Shown here: piece after piece, positions 15,811-24,448 of the stretch
Position numbering within the stretch: the stretch's first letter is position 1
Layout: every line of letters starts with the position of its first letter
Source of the DNA: an uncultured Eubacteriales bacterium
GTDB taxonomy: Bacteria; Bacillota; Clostridia; Oscillospirales; Oscillospiraceae
Assembly (NCBI GenBank): GCA_902465435.1
Contig: CABQNH010000020.1
Span: forward strand, 1-31,371
Direction: 5' to 3'
DNA length: 31,371 bases
Translations under genes and position numbers: made by a program
Notes under the pieces: model-generated
The model's database searches: none
What the model was told of the DNA's origin: nothing
The model's input: only the letters and a program-made list of their open reading frames with translations

Positions 15811-16367
15811 GCTTCCTCCTCCGCGATCTCTTTCCGGTAAACGGTAATCAGGGTTTTGCCATATTTATAATCCCTTGACCGCGAAAGTCCCGCAAAGTCG
15901 CCCGCAGACGGCTTCTCAACAGGCCGTTCCGCTACTATTATACCACGGTCTGATAAAATGTCAATTTCCGAAATCTTCTGCAGGGCATTTTCTAAAAATT
16001 TTTCCGCATATGGCGGATCGAGTAAAATCAGGTCGAATCGTTCCCTGCACCGGGAAAGATACTGCATATAGTCCGCCTCAACCAGCCGGGCGGACGCAAG
16101 GAGCTTGGTATGCGCAAGATTCTCACGCACAACCTGAAGCGCCTGCCTGCGGCAATCGACAAAAACCGCCTCCCGCGCCCCTCTGGAAAGCGCCTCGATG
16201 CCGAGCTGGCCGGAGCCTGCGAACAGATCCAGAACGCGGCGTCCCTCCATCTCAAACTGCAGAATATTAAACATCGCAACTTTCACACGATCGGCGGTCG
16301 GGCGGGTCAAAAGCCCGTCCGGTGCTTTCAGCACCGCGCCGCGTGCCTTGCCGGTTATGACTCTCAT
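15807..16367 (-). CDS. rsmD: 16S rRNA (guanine(966)-N(2))-methyltransferase
   Basis: A 186-residue SAM-dependent enzyme that methylates G966 of 16S rRNA during 30S assembly. Its start MRVITGKARGAVLKAPDG and the following TRPTADRVKVAMFNIL are characteristic. The SAM loop is DLFAGSGQLGIEALSRGA and the catalytic N-methylase motif is LLDPPY. Length is normal. It overlaps uvrC upstream and coaD downstream by four bases each, so the three are translationally coupled. Confidence 0.97.
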   Translation of the reverse strand: MRVITGKARGAVLKAPDGLLTRPTADRVKVAMFNILQFEMEGRRVLDLFAGSGQLGIEALSRGAREAVFVDCRRQALQVVRENLAHTKLLASARLVEADYMQYLSRCRERFDLILLDPPYAEKFLENALQKISEIDILSDRGIIVAERPVEKPSAGDFAGLSRSRDYKYGKTLITVYRKEIAEEEA

Positions 16368-18181
16368 GGGATCTCCTTATGAAAATGTTCGTAAACGGCC
16401 GCCGCCGCATCGCGCGGCAGCACGGCCTGCAAATCGGGAAGCGACGCCGCGCGAATGGCAGAGAGCGTCTTAAAGCGCTTCAGCAGCGCTTCCTTTCTCT
16501 TATCGCCCACACCCGGTATCGCGTTCAGCTCGGACAGCCGGAGCCGCTTGCTGCGCAGGCTCTTGTGATAGGTGATGGCAAAGCGGTGCGTTTCCTCCTG
16601 AATTCTTCCGATCAGCGCAAAAACTGCGGGCGTCGCCGAAATGCCGATCTCATACCCATCCGGCGTAACAAGCGCGCGGGTGCGGTGCCGGTTATCCTTG
16701 ACCATGCCGAAAATCGGCAGGCTGATCCCCATCGCGCTCAGCTCGCTGCGCACCTGCTCGGCGTGCACCGTGCCGCCGTCGATCAGCAGCGCGTCCGGGC
16801 GCTCAGAAAAACCGCTGTCCCCCGCAAGATAATGCACAAAGCGCCGCCGGAGCACCTGCCGCATGGAGGCATAGTCATCCTGATCGTCCATTCCCTCCAG
16901 CTTGAAGCGCCTGTAATCGCTTTTTTTCGGTTTTCCATCCTCAAAAACAGTCATGGAAGCGACAATATCCGTTCCGGCGATGTTGGAAATATCATAGGCC
17001 TCCAGCCGATGCACCGATGGCAGGGAAAGCATACCGCGCAGCAGCTCGACAGCGCCGCGCAGGCGCTCTTCCTTTGTGGTAATGCGCTCGCATTCCTCCC
17101 GGGCGTTTTTGTTTGCAAGCTCCACAAGCTGGCGACCCTCGCCGCGCTGCGGGACGCGGATATGCACCCGCTTCTGCAGCTCCTGCAGCAAAAGCTCGGA
17201 AAACGGTGCGGCATCCTCCATTTCCATCGGCAGAAGGATCTGCTTCGGCGCCGCTCTGCGGGATAGATAAAACTGCTTGACCATAGCCGAAAGCGCATCC
17301 TGCGGGTCGTCCGGAAGCGCCAGAAGCTCATAGTCCTTGTCCAGAAGATTCCCGTCCGTAAAATGCAGCCACGCAATGCAGGCGCGGTTTTCGTTCTGGT
17401 AATAGCCCACCGCATCGGTATCCGCCATCGTTCCGGCCGTGACGAGCTGCTTCTCTCCCAGCGCCTCGATCGCGCGGAAGCGATCGCGCAGCTCCGCCGC
17501 GCGCTCAAACTCCAGATTTTCCGACGCCCGCTCCATCTCCTCACGCAGCTGCCTGGTCAAAGAATCGTACTTCCCGCGCAGCAGCAGCTCAGCCTGCTCC
17601 ATCCTACTGTGATATTCCTGTCTGGAAAGGCCGCCGCGGCACCAGCCGTCGCAGTTTCCCATATGGTAGTTCAGGCAGACGCGCCCCTTTCCGATATCCT
17701 GCGGAAATTTTCGATTGCAGCCCGGCAGCTTGAAGGTCAGGCGGATCGTGTCAATGGCGCGCTGCGTGACCGAGCGGCCGCCATAGGGACCAAAATAATC
17801 CGCACCGTCATCTGTCACACGGGGCGACAGCGTAATGGTCGGATACGGCTCGCGCAGGTCAAGGCGAAGATACGGGTATCCCTTGTCATCCTTCAGCAGA
17901 ATGTTATACTTCGGCATGTAGCGCTTGATCAGTGAGCATTCCAGAACAAGTGCCTCAAACTCCGAGCTTGCAACGATCGTCTCAAACTCCGCGATCTGCG
18001 AAACCATCCTCCGCGTCTTCGGCGTATGCGACGACGAATCCTGAAAGTATTGGCTGACGCGATTTTTCAATTTCTTGGCCTTGCCGACATAAATCACTTC
18101 ACCGCTCGCCGCGTGCATCAGGTAAACGCCCGGCGCAAGCGGAAGCGAGTGTGCCTTTGCCTTTAATTCCTCAAACGTCAT
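16364..18181 (-). CDS. uvrC: Excinuclease ABC subunit C
   Basis: A 605-residue dual-incision nuclease of nucleotide excision repair, acting with UvrA and UvrB. The N-terminal GIY-YIG nuclease shows PGVYLMHAASGEVIYVGKAK. A Cys cluster CNRKF then VCLNYHMGNCDGWC (about residues 155-180) matches the iron-sulfur site known in UvrC. The UVR domain (about 203-238, ENLEFERAAELRDRF) binds UvrB. The C-terminal RNase H-like nuclease carries YDISN and LLIDGG, and the tail has two helix-hairpin-helix motifs (LNAIPGVGDKRKEALLKRF). GGAG lies close before the ATG. It lies 78 bases after the HPr-like gene, and no LexA box was seen there. Confidence 0.98.
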   Translation of the reverse strand: MTFEELKAKAHSLPLAPGVYLMHAASGEVIYVGKAKKLKNRVSQYFQDSSSHTPKTRRMVSQIAEFETIVASSEFEALVLECSLIKRYMPKYNILLKDDKGYPYLRLDLREPYPTITLSPRVTDDGADYFGPYGGRSVTQRAIDTIRLTFKLPGCNRKFPQDIGKGRVCLNYHMGNCDGWCRGGLSRQEYHSRMEQAELLLRGKYDSLTRQLREEMERASENLEFERAAELRDRFRAIEALGEKQLVTAGTMADTDAVGYYQNENRACIAWLHFTDGNLLDKDYELLALPDDPQDALSAMVKQFYLSRRAAPKQILLPMEMEDAAPFSELLLQELQKRVHIRVPQRGEGRQLVELANKNAREECERITTKEERLRGAVELLRGMLSLPSVHRLEAYDISNIAGTDIVASMTVFEDGKPKKSDYRRFKLEGMDDQDDYASMRQVLRRRFVHYLAGDSGFSERPDALLIDGGTVHAEQVRSELSAMGISLPIFGMVKDNRHRTRALVTPDGYEIGISATPAVFALIGRIQEETHRFAITYHKSLRSKRLRLSELNAIPGVGDKRKEALLKRFKTLSAIRAASLPDLQAVLPRDAAAAVYEHFHKEIP

Positions 18182-18259
18182 ATGCGCTCCGAATAAAGAA
18201 GCTGCCCCAAACGCGCGTCCATTTCCATGGTCTGTGCCTTTGAGACAGCATTCTGTTCC

Positions 18260-18520
18260 TTAGAAAATATCCCGTACCAGCATGGCGGAGAGTGTTTTGA
18301 CAGCCTCAACCTCATCCGCGCCGTCGGCAATCAGATTGACCTCCGTACCGGTCGTAATGCCCATGGACAATACGCCCAGCAGACTCTTTGCGTTAATCTT
18401 GCGGTCATCCGCCTCGATCCAAATACTAGATTTAAATTCATTTGCCTTCTGGATGAAATAGGTGGCCTGCTTGTTATGAAGGCCCGACTCACAAGCAACG
18501 GTCGTTTTTTCTGTATACAT
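18260..18520 (-). CDS. HPr-like phosphocarrier protein with altered active-site loop
   Basis: An 86-residue HPr-fold protein. His15 (the PEP-dependent phosphorylation site) and Ser46 (the HPr-kinase site, in AKSLLGVLSMGI) fall exactly where expected. The loop around His15 reads GLHNKQAT instead of the usual GLHARPA, so Arg17 is Lys and Pro18 is Gln. Arg17 normally stabilises the phospho-His. The protein may therefore be a Crh-like regulator that works mainly through Ser46 in carbon catabolite control, rather than a sugar-transport carrier; this is inference. No other PTS gene lies nearby. GAGGAGTGGTATC precedes the ATG, and a strong promoter stands upstream. uvrC follows at 78 bases on the same strand. 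Confidence 0.9.
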   Translation of the reverse strand: MYTEKTTVACESGLHNKQATYFIQKANEFKSSIWIEADDRKINAKSLLGVLSMGITTGTEVNLIADGADEVEAVKTLSAMLVRDIF

Positions 18521-18573
18521 GATACCACTCCTCAGGAATGCGCAAATTAGTTCCGTAAATACGCACTTAACAT

Positions 18574-18601
18574 ACTATAACAAAAGTTACGAAAAAGTCA
18601 A
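18574..18601 (-). promoter_or_regulatory. Sigma-A promoter of the HPr-like gene (and probably the uvrC operon)
   Basis: On the minus strand TTGACT (18601-18596) and TATAGT (18579-18574), five of six consensus positions each, are spaced by 16 bases. They lie between the mutS2 stop and the HPr-like start. Confidence 0.82.
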
Positions 18602-18620
18602 TCATTATTCGCGGGAATGC

Positions 18621-20993
18621 TTATAATTCTGCAATTGTGACTCCATCTTCCCCTTCGCCATACACGCCAAGTCGGTAGTTTTTCACAAATTTGTTGTGCT
18701 TCAGCTCCTCCTGCACAGCGCGGCGCAGCACGCCGGTTCCCTTTCCGTGAATGATTCGAACGGACGAGAGATTTGCCATCATGGCATTGTCCAGGAAAAC
18801 CGAGAGCACCGAGCAGGCCTCCGCCGCATCCATGCCGCGCAGATCCAGCTCCGGCGCGACGGCAGCGTTGCGCAGCTCGCGCTTGGTTCGCTCCAGATAC
18901 TTTTTCACTGCCTTTTGGCTCTCGTTTTCCAAAAGGTAAACCTCATCCGGCTTTGCGCTGACCTTCAAAATACCGGCCTGCAGCTGATAGCTGCCGTCCT
19001 TATTCACGGCAAGCACCGTTGCCTTTGTGCCGATCTTCAGAAGCTCCACCGTATCGCCCACGCGAATTTCGCGCGACGGAGCCGGCCGGGAAACGGCCCC
19101 CTTCTTTGGCGCGAGCTTGCTTTCAGCCTCGTTCAGCGTGCGGCGAAGCTGCGTCTGCCGCTCGTTGATTCCCTGCGCGTCGGCCGTATCCCGCAGCTGC
19201 TTGCGCAGCGCCTTCAGCTCCTCGTAAACGCCGTTTGCCGTCCGGCGCGCCTCGTCGATGATGCCCTGCGCCTCGGCGCGTGCCGCCGCCTGCGCCTTTT
19301 CGCGCTCCTGCTTCATCTGCGCGTAGTATTCCTCGCTCTTCTTCTTGGTTTTTTCCGTTTCCGCGCGCAGGCGCTCTGCCTCGGCCTTTGCCGCCTCCAT
19401 CTGCTGCCGCTGCTGCTCAAGCTGGTTGAGAACGTCCTCAAAGTCCAGATCGTTCTGGCTGACCATATCCCGCGCTTCCTTGATGATCTCCTCGGACAGT
19501 CCCAATCTGCGCGAAATGGCAAAGGCGTTGGACTTTCCGGGGATGCCGATCAGAAGCCGATAGGTCGGCTGCAGCGTTTCCACATCGAATTCACACGAGG
19601 CGTTTTTGACGCCCTCCGTGCGCATCGCATAGAGCTTCAGCTCCGCATAATGCGTCGTCGCAGCCACCGGGCTGCCGCACTTGCGGCAAAACTCAATCAG
19701 CGCAATGGCAAGCGCCGCGCCCTCCGCGGGATCCGTCCCGGCTCCCAGCTCGTCGAACAGCACCAAGCTGTCTCTGTCGCACAGCGATACGATTTCCACA
19801 ATGTTTTTCATATGCGCGGAGAAGGTCGAAAGCGACTGCTCGATCGACTGCTCATCGCCGATATCCGCCAGCACGCGCTCAAAAACGCGAACCTGACTGC
19901 CGTCGTCTGCCGGAATGTGCAGGCCGCACTCCGCCATCAGCGTCAGAAGGCCGATGGTCTTGAGCGTGACGGTTTTGCCGCCGGTATTGGGGCCTGTGAT
20001 AATGAGCGTGTCAAATTCTTCGCCCAGCCCTACCGTAATCGGCACGACCTTCTGCGGGTCGATCAGGGGATGCCGCGCGCGCTTGAGCAGCAGTCCCCCC
20101 TCCGAAACAATTTTCGGCTCGATGCCCTTCATGCGGAAGGACAAACGCGCCTTTGCAAAAATCACGTCCAGCCGCACCAGCATTTCATAGCTGGCCTGGA
20201 TCGTCTCGCGGAAGCCCGCCGCCTCGGCGGAAAGCTCGGCGAGGATCCGCTCGATTTCCTTCTTTTCCTTCATCAGAAGCTCCCGCAGCGCGTTGTTCGC
20301 GTTTACGGCAGACATCGGCTCAATGAAGAAGGTCGAGCCGCTCGCGGAAACATCATGCACCAATCCCGGAATTTCATTTTTATACTCGCTCTTGACCGGG
20401 ACAACGTAACGGTCGGAGCGCAGCGTAATGATCGGATCGCGCAGATACTTGGCATACGCGGGCGAGGAAATGATCCTCTGCAGGGATTCCTTGACCTTTG
20501 CACTCTGCACGCGCATATGGCGACGGATATCGGCAAGCTCCGTACTGGCCGCATCCGCGATTTCCTCCTCGGAGAGGATAGAGTTTGTAATGCGCTCCTC
20601 CAAATACTTATTCGGACTCAGCGCCAAAAAGTACGCGTCAAGCACGCCCTCGACATGATCGCTGTCGTAGTATTCCCGCACCATGCGCGTGGTACGCAGC
20701 AGGGCGGCAATGCGCAGAAGCTCGGCCGGGTTCAGGCAGCCGCCGCGATCCGCGCGCAGGAGCGACGCGCCCACATCCTTCGCCCCGGCAAAGCCGGGCG
20801 TTCCCTTGACCGTGATCATATGGCAGGCGGCGGACGTCTCCCGCTGCAGCAGCCGAATATCCTCCGCATCCGTGCCGGGAAGAAGCGCAAGGCAGCACCG
20901 CTTTCCCTCTTCTGAGGCGGCGCTGTCTGCAAGGCTCTGCAAAACTGCGCCAAGCTCCAGCTTTTGAATTGATTTTTGTTCTAATTCAGACAT
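18621..20993 (-). CDS. mutS2: MutS2 family protein (endonuclease MutS2/RqcU)
   Basis: A 790-residue ATPase with a MutS-like core and a C-terminal Smr domain. It lacks the MutS mismatch-binding domain; family members suppress homologous recombination or, in Bacillus, split collided ribosomes. Walker A is GPNTGGKTVTLKTIG (about residue 330), Walker B is VLFDELGAGTDPAEG. A long charged coiled coil spans roughly residues 500-620. The Smr domain ends the protein, with LDLRGMDAAEA and IIHGKGTGVLRRAV. The frame can be extended to a TTG at 21011, but the ATG at 20993 is chosen because it starts MSELEQKSIQKLEL after AGGGAAAAG. It overlaps the recO stop by eight bases. A promoter for the next gene begins soon after its stop, with no clear terminator. 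Confidence 0.95.
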   Translation of the reverse strand: MSELEQKSIQKLELGAVLQSLADSAASEEGKRCCLALLPGTDAEDIRLLQRETSAACHMITVKGTPGFAGAKDVGASLLRADRGGCLNPAELLRIAALLRTTRMVREYYDSDHVEGVLDAYFLALSPNKYLEERITNSILSEEEIADAASTELADIRRHMRVQSAKVKESLQRIISSPAYAKYLRDPIITLRSDRYVVPVKSEYKNEIPGLVHDVSASGSTFFIEPMSAVNANNALRELLMKEKKEIERILAELSAEAAGFRETIQASYEMLVRLDVIFAKARLSFRMKGIEPKIVSEGGLLLKRARHPLIDPQKVVPITVGLGEEFDTLIITGPNTGGKTVTLKTIGLLTLMAECGLHIPADDGSQVRVFERVLADIGDEQSIEQSLSTFSAHMKNIVEIVSLCDRDSLVLFDELGAGTDPAEGAALAIALIEFCRKCGSPVAATTHYAELKLYAMRTEGVKNASCEFDVETLQPTYRLLIGIPGKSNAFAISRRLGLSEEIIKEARDMVSQNDLDFEDVLNQLEQQRQQMEAAKAEAERLRAETEKTKKKSEEYYAQMKQEREKAQAAARAEAQGIIDEARRTANGVYEELKALRKQLRDTADAQGINERQTQLRRTLNEAESKLAPKKGAVSRPAPSREIRVGDTVELLKIGTKATVLAVNKDGSYQLQAGILKVSAKPDEVYLLENESQKAVKKYLERTKRELRNAAVAPELDLRGMDAAEACSVLSVFLDNAMMANLSSVRIIHGKGTGVLRRAVQEELKHNKFVKNYRLGVYGEGEDGVTIAEL

Positions 20994-21750
20994 ATTCTTT
21001 TCCCTGTGCAATAAACAAATTTTTGTAAAAATCCAATGTATAGAAGCCGTATTCCAGCTGTGTGGTCAAATACGTCTCCGCGATTCCCGCAAGCTCGTCG
21101 AGCGACTGCGCCTGCAGGCGAAAGGAGAATAGCCTTCTGGGATCCCCGTAGACGATATGCCGCATGGCCGCCAGCGTCCCCGGTGAAACGGGAAGCCGCA
21201 GCCCCGCCTCCTCTTCCAATCGGCACTCGGCGCAGTGCACCGTGCCGAGCCGCACGTCAAAGCGATCCGGCGTTGTCCTTCCGCAGACCGGGCAGGCAGT
21301 CAGCTCCGGCTCGAAGCCGGCGATTGCCGCCGTTTTCAGCTCAAAGGCCGCCTTGACCAGCTTCTGCGGCAGTTTGAGCTTGGAGAGCGCATAAAGCGCA
21401 TTCAATGTCAGGGAAAGAAGCGTCCCATTGGGACTATCCTCCTGCGATACGACCTCGGCGACCTGTGCAAAATAAGAGGCAAGCGCCAAAAGCTCCAAAT
21501 CGCTGCGCAGGCCGGGAAACAGCTCAAGCGGTTCCGCCTCCGTAATGACCAGATAGCCGTTATAGTCCAGCAGCGTGAATTCCGAATAGGTCAGAAGCTG
21601 ACAGGCGCCCTTCATCCGACTGCTTGCCTTGCGCACACCGCGCGCCTTGATCGTCATTTTTCCGAACTCGCCGCTCAGGATGGTCAGGAGCTTATCCGCG
21701 TCCTTATATTCCGTTTCCCTGAGCACCAGTCCCTTTGTTTTTCGATACAT
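20986..21750 (-). CDS. recO: DNA repair protein RecO
   Basis: A 254-residue recombination mediator that, with RecR, loads RecA on SSB-coated single strands. The N-terminal OB fold begins KTKGLVLRETEYKDADKLLT, and a zinc site CPVCG...CAEC appears in the C-terminal half, typical of Gram-positive RecO. The open frame continues far upstream (to 21879), but the ATG at 21750 is supported by AGGAG and by the family start. It follows yqzL after 91 bases and overlaps mutS2 by eight, as part of the era-yqzL-recO group conserved in Firmicutes. Confidence 0.95.
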   Translation of the reverse strand: MYRKTKGLVLRETEYKDADKLLTILSGEFGKMTIKARGVRKASSRMKGACQLLTYSEFTLLDYNGYLVITEAEPLELFPGLRSDLELLALASYFAQVAEVVSQEDSPNGTLLSLTLNALYALSKLKLPQKLVKAAFELKTAAIAGFEPELTACPVCGRTTPDRFDVRLGTVHCAECRLEEEAGLRLPVSPGTLAAMRHIVYGDPRRLFSFRLQAQSLDELAGIAETYLTTQLEYGFYTLDFYKNLFIAQGKEYV

Positions 21751-21841
21751 GAAAACTCCTATGTAACCGGGACGCCGGTGCAGACGAAGAGTCTGCGGCA
21801 TCCCCGCTGCCGTCAAAGCGGCAGACTGCCGATCTCCGGCG

Positions 21842-21949
21842 TCAGGCTGGCAATGCTTCTTCGGAAGTGCGCTGTGCATGGCGGTACAGCAGATAAGCTT
21901 CCGGGCGGCCGGTCTTTAAGAATAACAACCAATAGGACTGTGCTTCCAT
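21842..21949 (-). CDS. yqzL: YqzL-like small protein (35 residues)
   Basis: A 35-residue gene between era and recO. The protein begins MEAQSYWLLFLKTGRPEAYL and continues LYRHAQRTSEEALPA. The W-x2-F-x2-TG-x2-AYL-LY pattern and the location between era and recO match the YqzL family of Bacillus and Clostridia, whose function is not known. A strong GGAGG lies eight bases before the ATG, and TGA ends the frame. The 91 bases up to recO contain two short hairpins (6-bp stems) but no T-run, so readthrough into recO is expected. Confidence 0.85.
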   Translation of the reverse strand: MEAQSYWLLFLKTGRPEAYLLYRHAQRTSEEALPA

Positions 21950-22017
21950 ATGCAATTCCTCCAAAGCAAACGTACTGCTTTTAGGATTTGCAGCGAAAGG
22001 CACGCTATTCTTCCAAA

Positions 22018-22902
22018 TTATTCGTAGCCGAAATTGCGAATAAGGAAGTTGTTATCCCGCCAGTTTTCCTTGACCTTGACCCAGGTTTGCAAGTAAACCT
22101 TTGTCCCCATGAATTTTTCGCAGTCTGCCCGCGCAAGCGAGCTGATTTTTTTCAGCATCGCGCCGTTTTTTCCGATAATAATGCCCTTGTGTGACGCCTT
22201 TTCGCAATAAATCGTCGCATCGATATCGATGATTCCGTTCTCCCGCTCCGTAAATTTTGTGATCTCCACCGCCGTGCCATGCGGGATCTCGCGGTCAAGA
22301 CACCAGAGCATTTTCTCGCGGATGATCTCCGCCATGACCTGCTTCTCCGGTTGGTCGGTCGTCATATCTGCTGGGAAAAGCTGCGGCCCCTCAGCCGCGT
22401 ACTGCTCGCATACGCGCAGCAGCTCCTCCACGCCCTCTCCGGTTTTGGCGCTGATCGGAATCACGGCTTCAAAATCCAGCTTGTCCGCATATGCGGCTAT
22501 GACCGCCAGCAGCTTTTCCTTTTCCACCGTATCAATCTTATTAATTGCAAGGATCGCAGGCACCTTGCTTGCCCGAATGTGAGAAATCAGCGCTTCCTCC
22601 TGCGCGCCGACATTCGCCAACGGCTCAACCAGCAGGATCACCGCGTCCACGTCCGCAACGGATTCATTGACCACGTTCACCATAAAGTCCCCGAGCCGCG
22701 TCCGCGGCTTATGAAAGCCCGGCGTGTCCATAAAAACAAGCTGCGTCTCGCCGCGCGTCACAATCCCGCAGATGCGGTTGCGCGTTGTCTGCGGCTTGTT
22801 GGATACAATTGCGATTTTTTCGCCCACGATGGTATTGGTGAGCGTGGATTTGCCGACGTTGGGGCGTCCGGCAATGGTAATCATAGCAGTTTTTTGGCTC
22901 AT
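22018..22902 (-). CDS. era: GTPase Era
   Basis: A 294-residue essential GTPase that binds the 3' end of 16S rRNA and helps mature the 30S subunit. G1 is GRPNVGKST, G3 is DTPGFHKPRTRLG and G4 is NKID. The C-terminal KH domain includes KGIIIGKNGAMLKKIS. The frame extends six codons upstream, but the ATG at 22902 fits the family start MSQKTAMITIAGRPNVGKST and has TTAGGAG before it. It lies 50 bases after ybeY. The dgkA and cdd genes that often sit between ybeY and era in Bacillus are absent. Confidence 0.98.
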   Translation of the reverse strand: MSQKTAMITIAGRPNVGKSTLTNTIVGEKIAIVSNKPQTTRNRICGIVTRGETQLVFMDTPGFHKPRTRLGDFMVNVVNESVADVDAVILLVEPLANVGAQEEALISHIRASKVPAILAINKIDTVEKEKLLAVIAAYADKLDFEAVIPISAKTGEGVEELLRVCEQYAAEGPQLFPADMTTDQPEKQVMAEIIREKMLWCLDREIPHGTAVEITKFTERENGIIDIDATIYCEKASHKGIIIGKNGAMLKKISSLARADCEKFMGTKVYLQTWVKVKENWRDNNFLIRNFGYE

Positions 22903-22952
22903 TTCTATTCTCCTAAGCAAATTTCTCGTTCCGGCCGCTTCAAATGCCGCGT

Positions 22953-23447
22953 TTAACGTTTCAGGCCGAGCTGCGCGGCAATGATCTCCTCCCGCTCACG
23001 CATCTGGCGCTTCATTGCCCCTTCGTCCATATGGTCATAGCCCAAAAGATGCAGGATGGAATGAATGGTGAGATAGCCCGTCTCGCGCTTGACCGAGTGT
23101 CCGAAGCTCTTGGCCTGCTCCCGCGCGCGCTCCAGAGAAAGCGCCATATCCCCTAGGGGCAGCAGCCCCGTCTCCACGTCGAGATAGGGCGTAAGGTCTT
23201 CGGGAAGCGCCCCCGGTGTAAATTCAAACATGGGAAATGACAGCACATCCGTTGCCGAATCCACATTGCGGTAGGCCCGGTTGATCGCGCGGATTCCCTC
23301 GTTGTCCGTGACAAACACGTTGATCTCGCACGGCGCGGCGACGCCCTGCGCCTGTAAAACCGCCGAAATGCAGCGGCGCAGGTGCAGCGTCAGCGCAAAG
23401 TCCTTATCCGCCCGATTCGCATAGGAAACCGAGATTTTGTGATTCAT
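22953..23447 (-). CDS. ybeY: Endoribonuclease YbeY (rRNA maturation factor)
   Basis: A 164-residue zinc metalloprotein needed for 16S rRNA 3'-end maturation and ribosome quality control. The metal motif HSILHLLGYDH (H-x3-H-x5-H) is intact near the C-terminus, preceded by the conserved stretch INRAYRNVDSATDVLSFPMF. Its start overlaps the phoH stop by four bases, so the two are translationally coupled. Confidence 0.97.
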   Translation of the reverse strand: MNHKISVSYANRADKDFALTLHLRRCISAVLQAQGVAAPCEINVFVTDNEGIRAINRAYRNVDSATDVLSFPMFEFTPGALPEDLTPYLDVETGLLPLGDMALSLERAREQAKSFGHSVKRETGYLTIHSILHLLGYDHMDEGAMKRQMREREEIIAAQLGLKR

Positions 23448-24448
23448 TTTACGATCTTCCTCTTGTATGTTTTTTGCGGCAGCTGTCTGTTTTTCTGCTC
23501 AAAGCTATCATAGGCCGCCACGATCTTCTGCACCAGCGCATGGCGCACAACGTCGGACGCATTCAGGCGGCAGATCGCAATATCCGGCACGTTTTCCAAC
23601 ACGCGCACGGCGTCCTTCAGGCCGCTGACCTTATCAGCAGGCAGATCGATCTGGGTCACGTCGCCGGTGATGACGATCTTCGAGTCAAAGCCCAGACGGG
23701 TCAGGAACATTTTCATCTGCTCGCGGGTGGTGTTCTGCGCCTCGTCCAGAATGATGAAGCTGTCGTCGAGCGTCCGGCCTCGCATATACGCGAGCGGCGC
23801 GACCTCGATATTTCCGCGCTCCAAATATTTTTGATAGGTTTCGGGGCCGAGCATATCAAACAGCGCGTCATACAGCGGGCGCAGATAGGGATCCACCTTG
23901 TTCTGCAGGTCGCCGGGCAAAAAGCCCAGCCGCTCTCCTGCCTCAACGGCCGGGCGCGTCAGAATAATGCGGTTGACCGTCTTTTCGCGGAAGGCCGCCA
24001 CCGCTGCCGCCACGGCAAGATAGGTCTTGCCCGTACCGGCAGGGCCGACACCAATCGTAATCGTGTTTTTCTGAATGGCCTTCATATAGCGCTGCTGGCC
24101 AAGCGTCTTTGCCTTGATCGGCTTTCCCTTGGCCGTGATGCAGACGACATCCTTCGTCATTTCGCCGATTTTGTCGTCCTCGCCCTCCTGAATCAGGGAG
24201 ATGAGATAGCGCACCTTCTGCTCGTCGATCGCCTCCCCCTTGGAGGCCAGCGCAAGCAGCCCTTCGATTGCCCTTGCGCCGCGGTCGACCGCCTCGATGT
24301 CCCCCGTGACCTTCAGCTCCGTGCCACGGTTGGTCACCTGCACGCCGAAGCTGCTTTCAATCTTTTTCACATTCTCGTCAAATGAGCCGAACACGCTGAT
24401 GATCTGCTCCAGCCGCTCGGCGTTAATGGTTCTCTCCGTCTGCTGCAT
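23444..24448 (-). CDS. phoH: PhoH-like ATPase
   Basis: A 334-residue cytosolic P-loop NTPase, normally found next to ybeY and thought to act in RNA metabolism; its exact role is unsettled. Walker A is GPAGTGKTYLAVAAAVAA (about residue 140) and Walker B is IILDEAQNTT. The N-terminal ~110 residues (SSFGVQVTNRGTELKVTGD) form a KH-like segment typical of this family. AAGGAG precedes the ATG, which lies 26 bases inside the end of yqfD; the stop overlaps ybeY by four bases. Confidence 0.96.
   Translation of the reverse strand: MQQTERTINAERLEQIISVFGSFDENVKKIESSFGVQVTNRGTELKVTGDIEAVDRGARAIEGLLALASKGEAIDEQKVRYLISLIQEGEDDKIGEMTKDVVCITAKGKPIKAKTLGQQRYMKAIQKNTITIGVGPAGTGKTYLAVAAAVAAFREKTVNRIILTRPAVEAGERLGFLPGDLQNKVDPYLRPLYDALFDMLGPETYQKYLERGNIEVAPLAYMRGRTLDDSFIILDEAQNTTREQMKMFLTRLGFDSKIVITGDVTQIDLPADKVSGLKDAVRVLENVPDIAICRLNASDVVRHALVQKIVAAYDSFEQKNRQLPQKTYKRKIVK

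Noticed and set aside
18178..18228. 16-codon frame (MEMDARLGQLLYSERI) whose TGA overlaps the uvrC ATG
   Set aside because: The overlap hints at a coupled leader peptide, but its ribosome site is poor and uvrC has its own GGAG.
18696..20915. 739-codon plus-strand open frame opposite mutS2
   Set aside because: Antisense shadow in GC-rich DNA; the MutS2 motifs on the minus strand are decisive.
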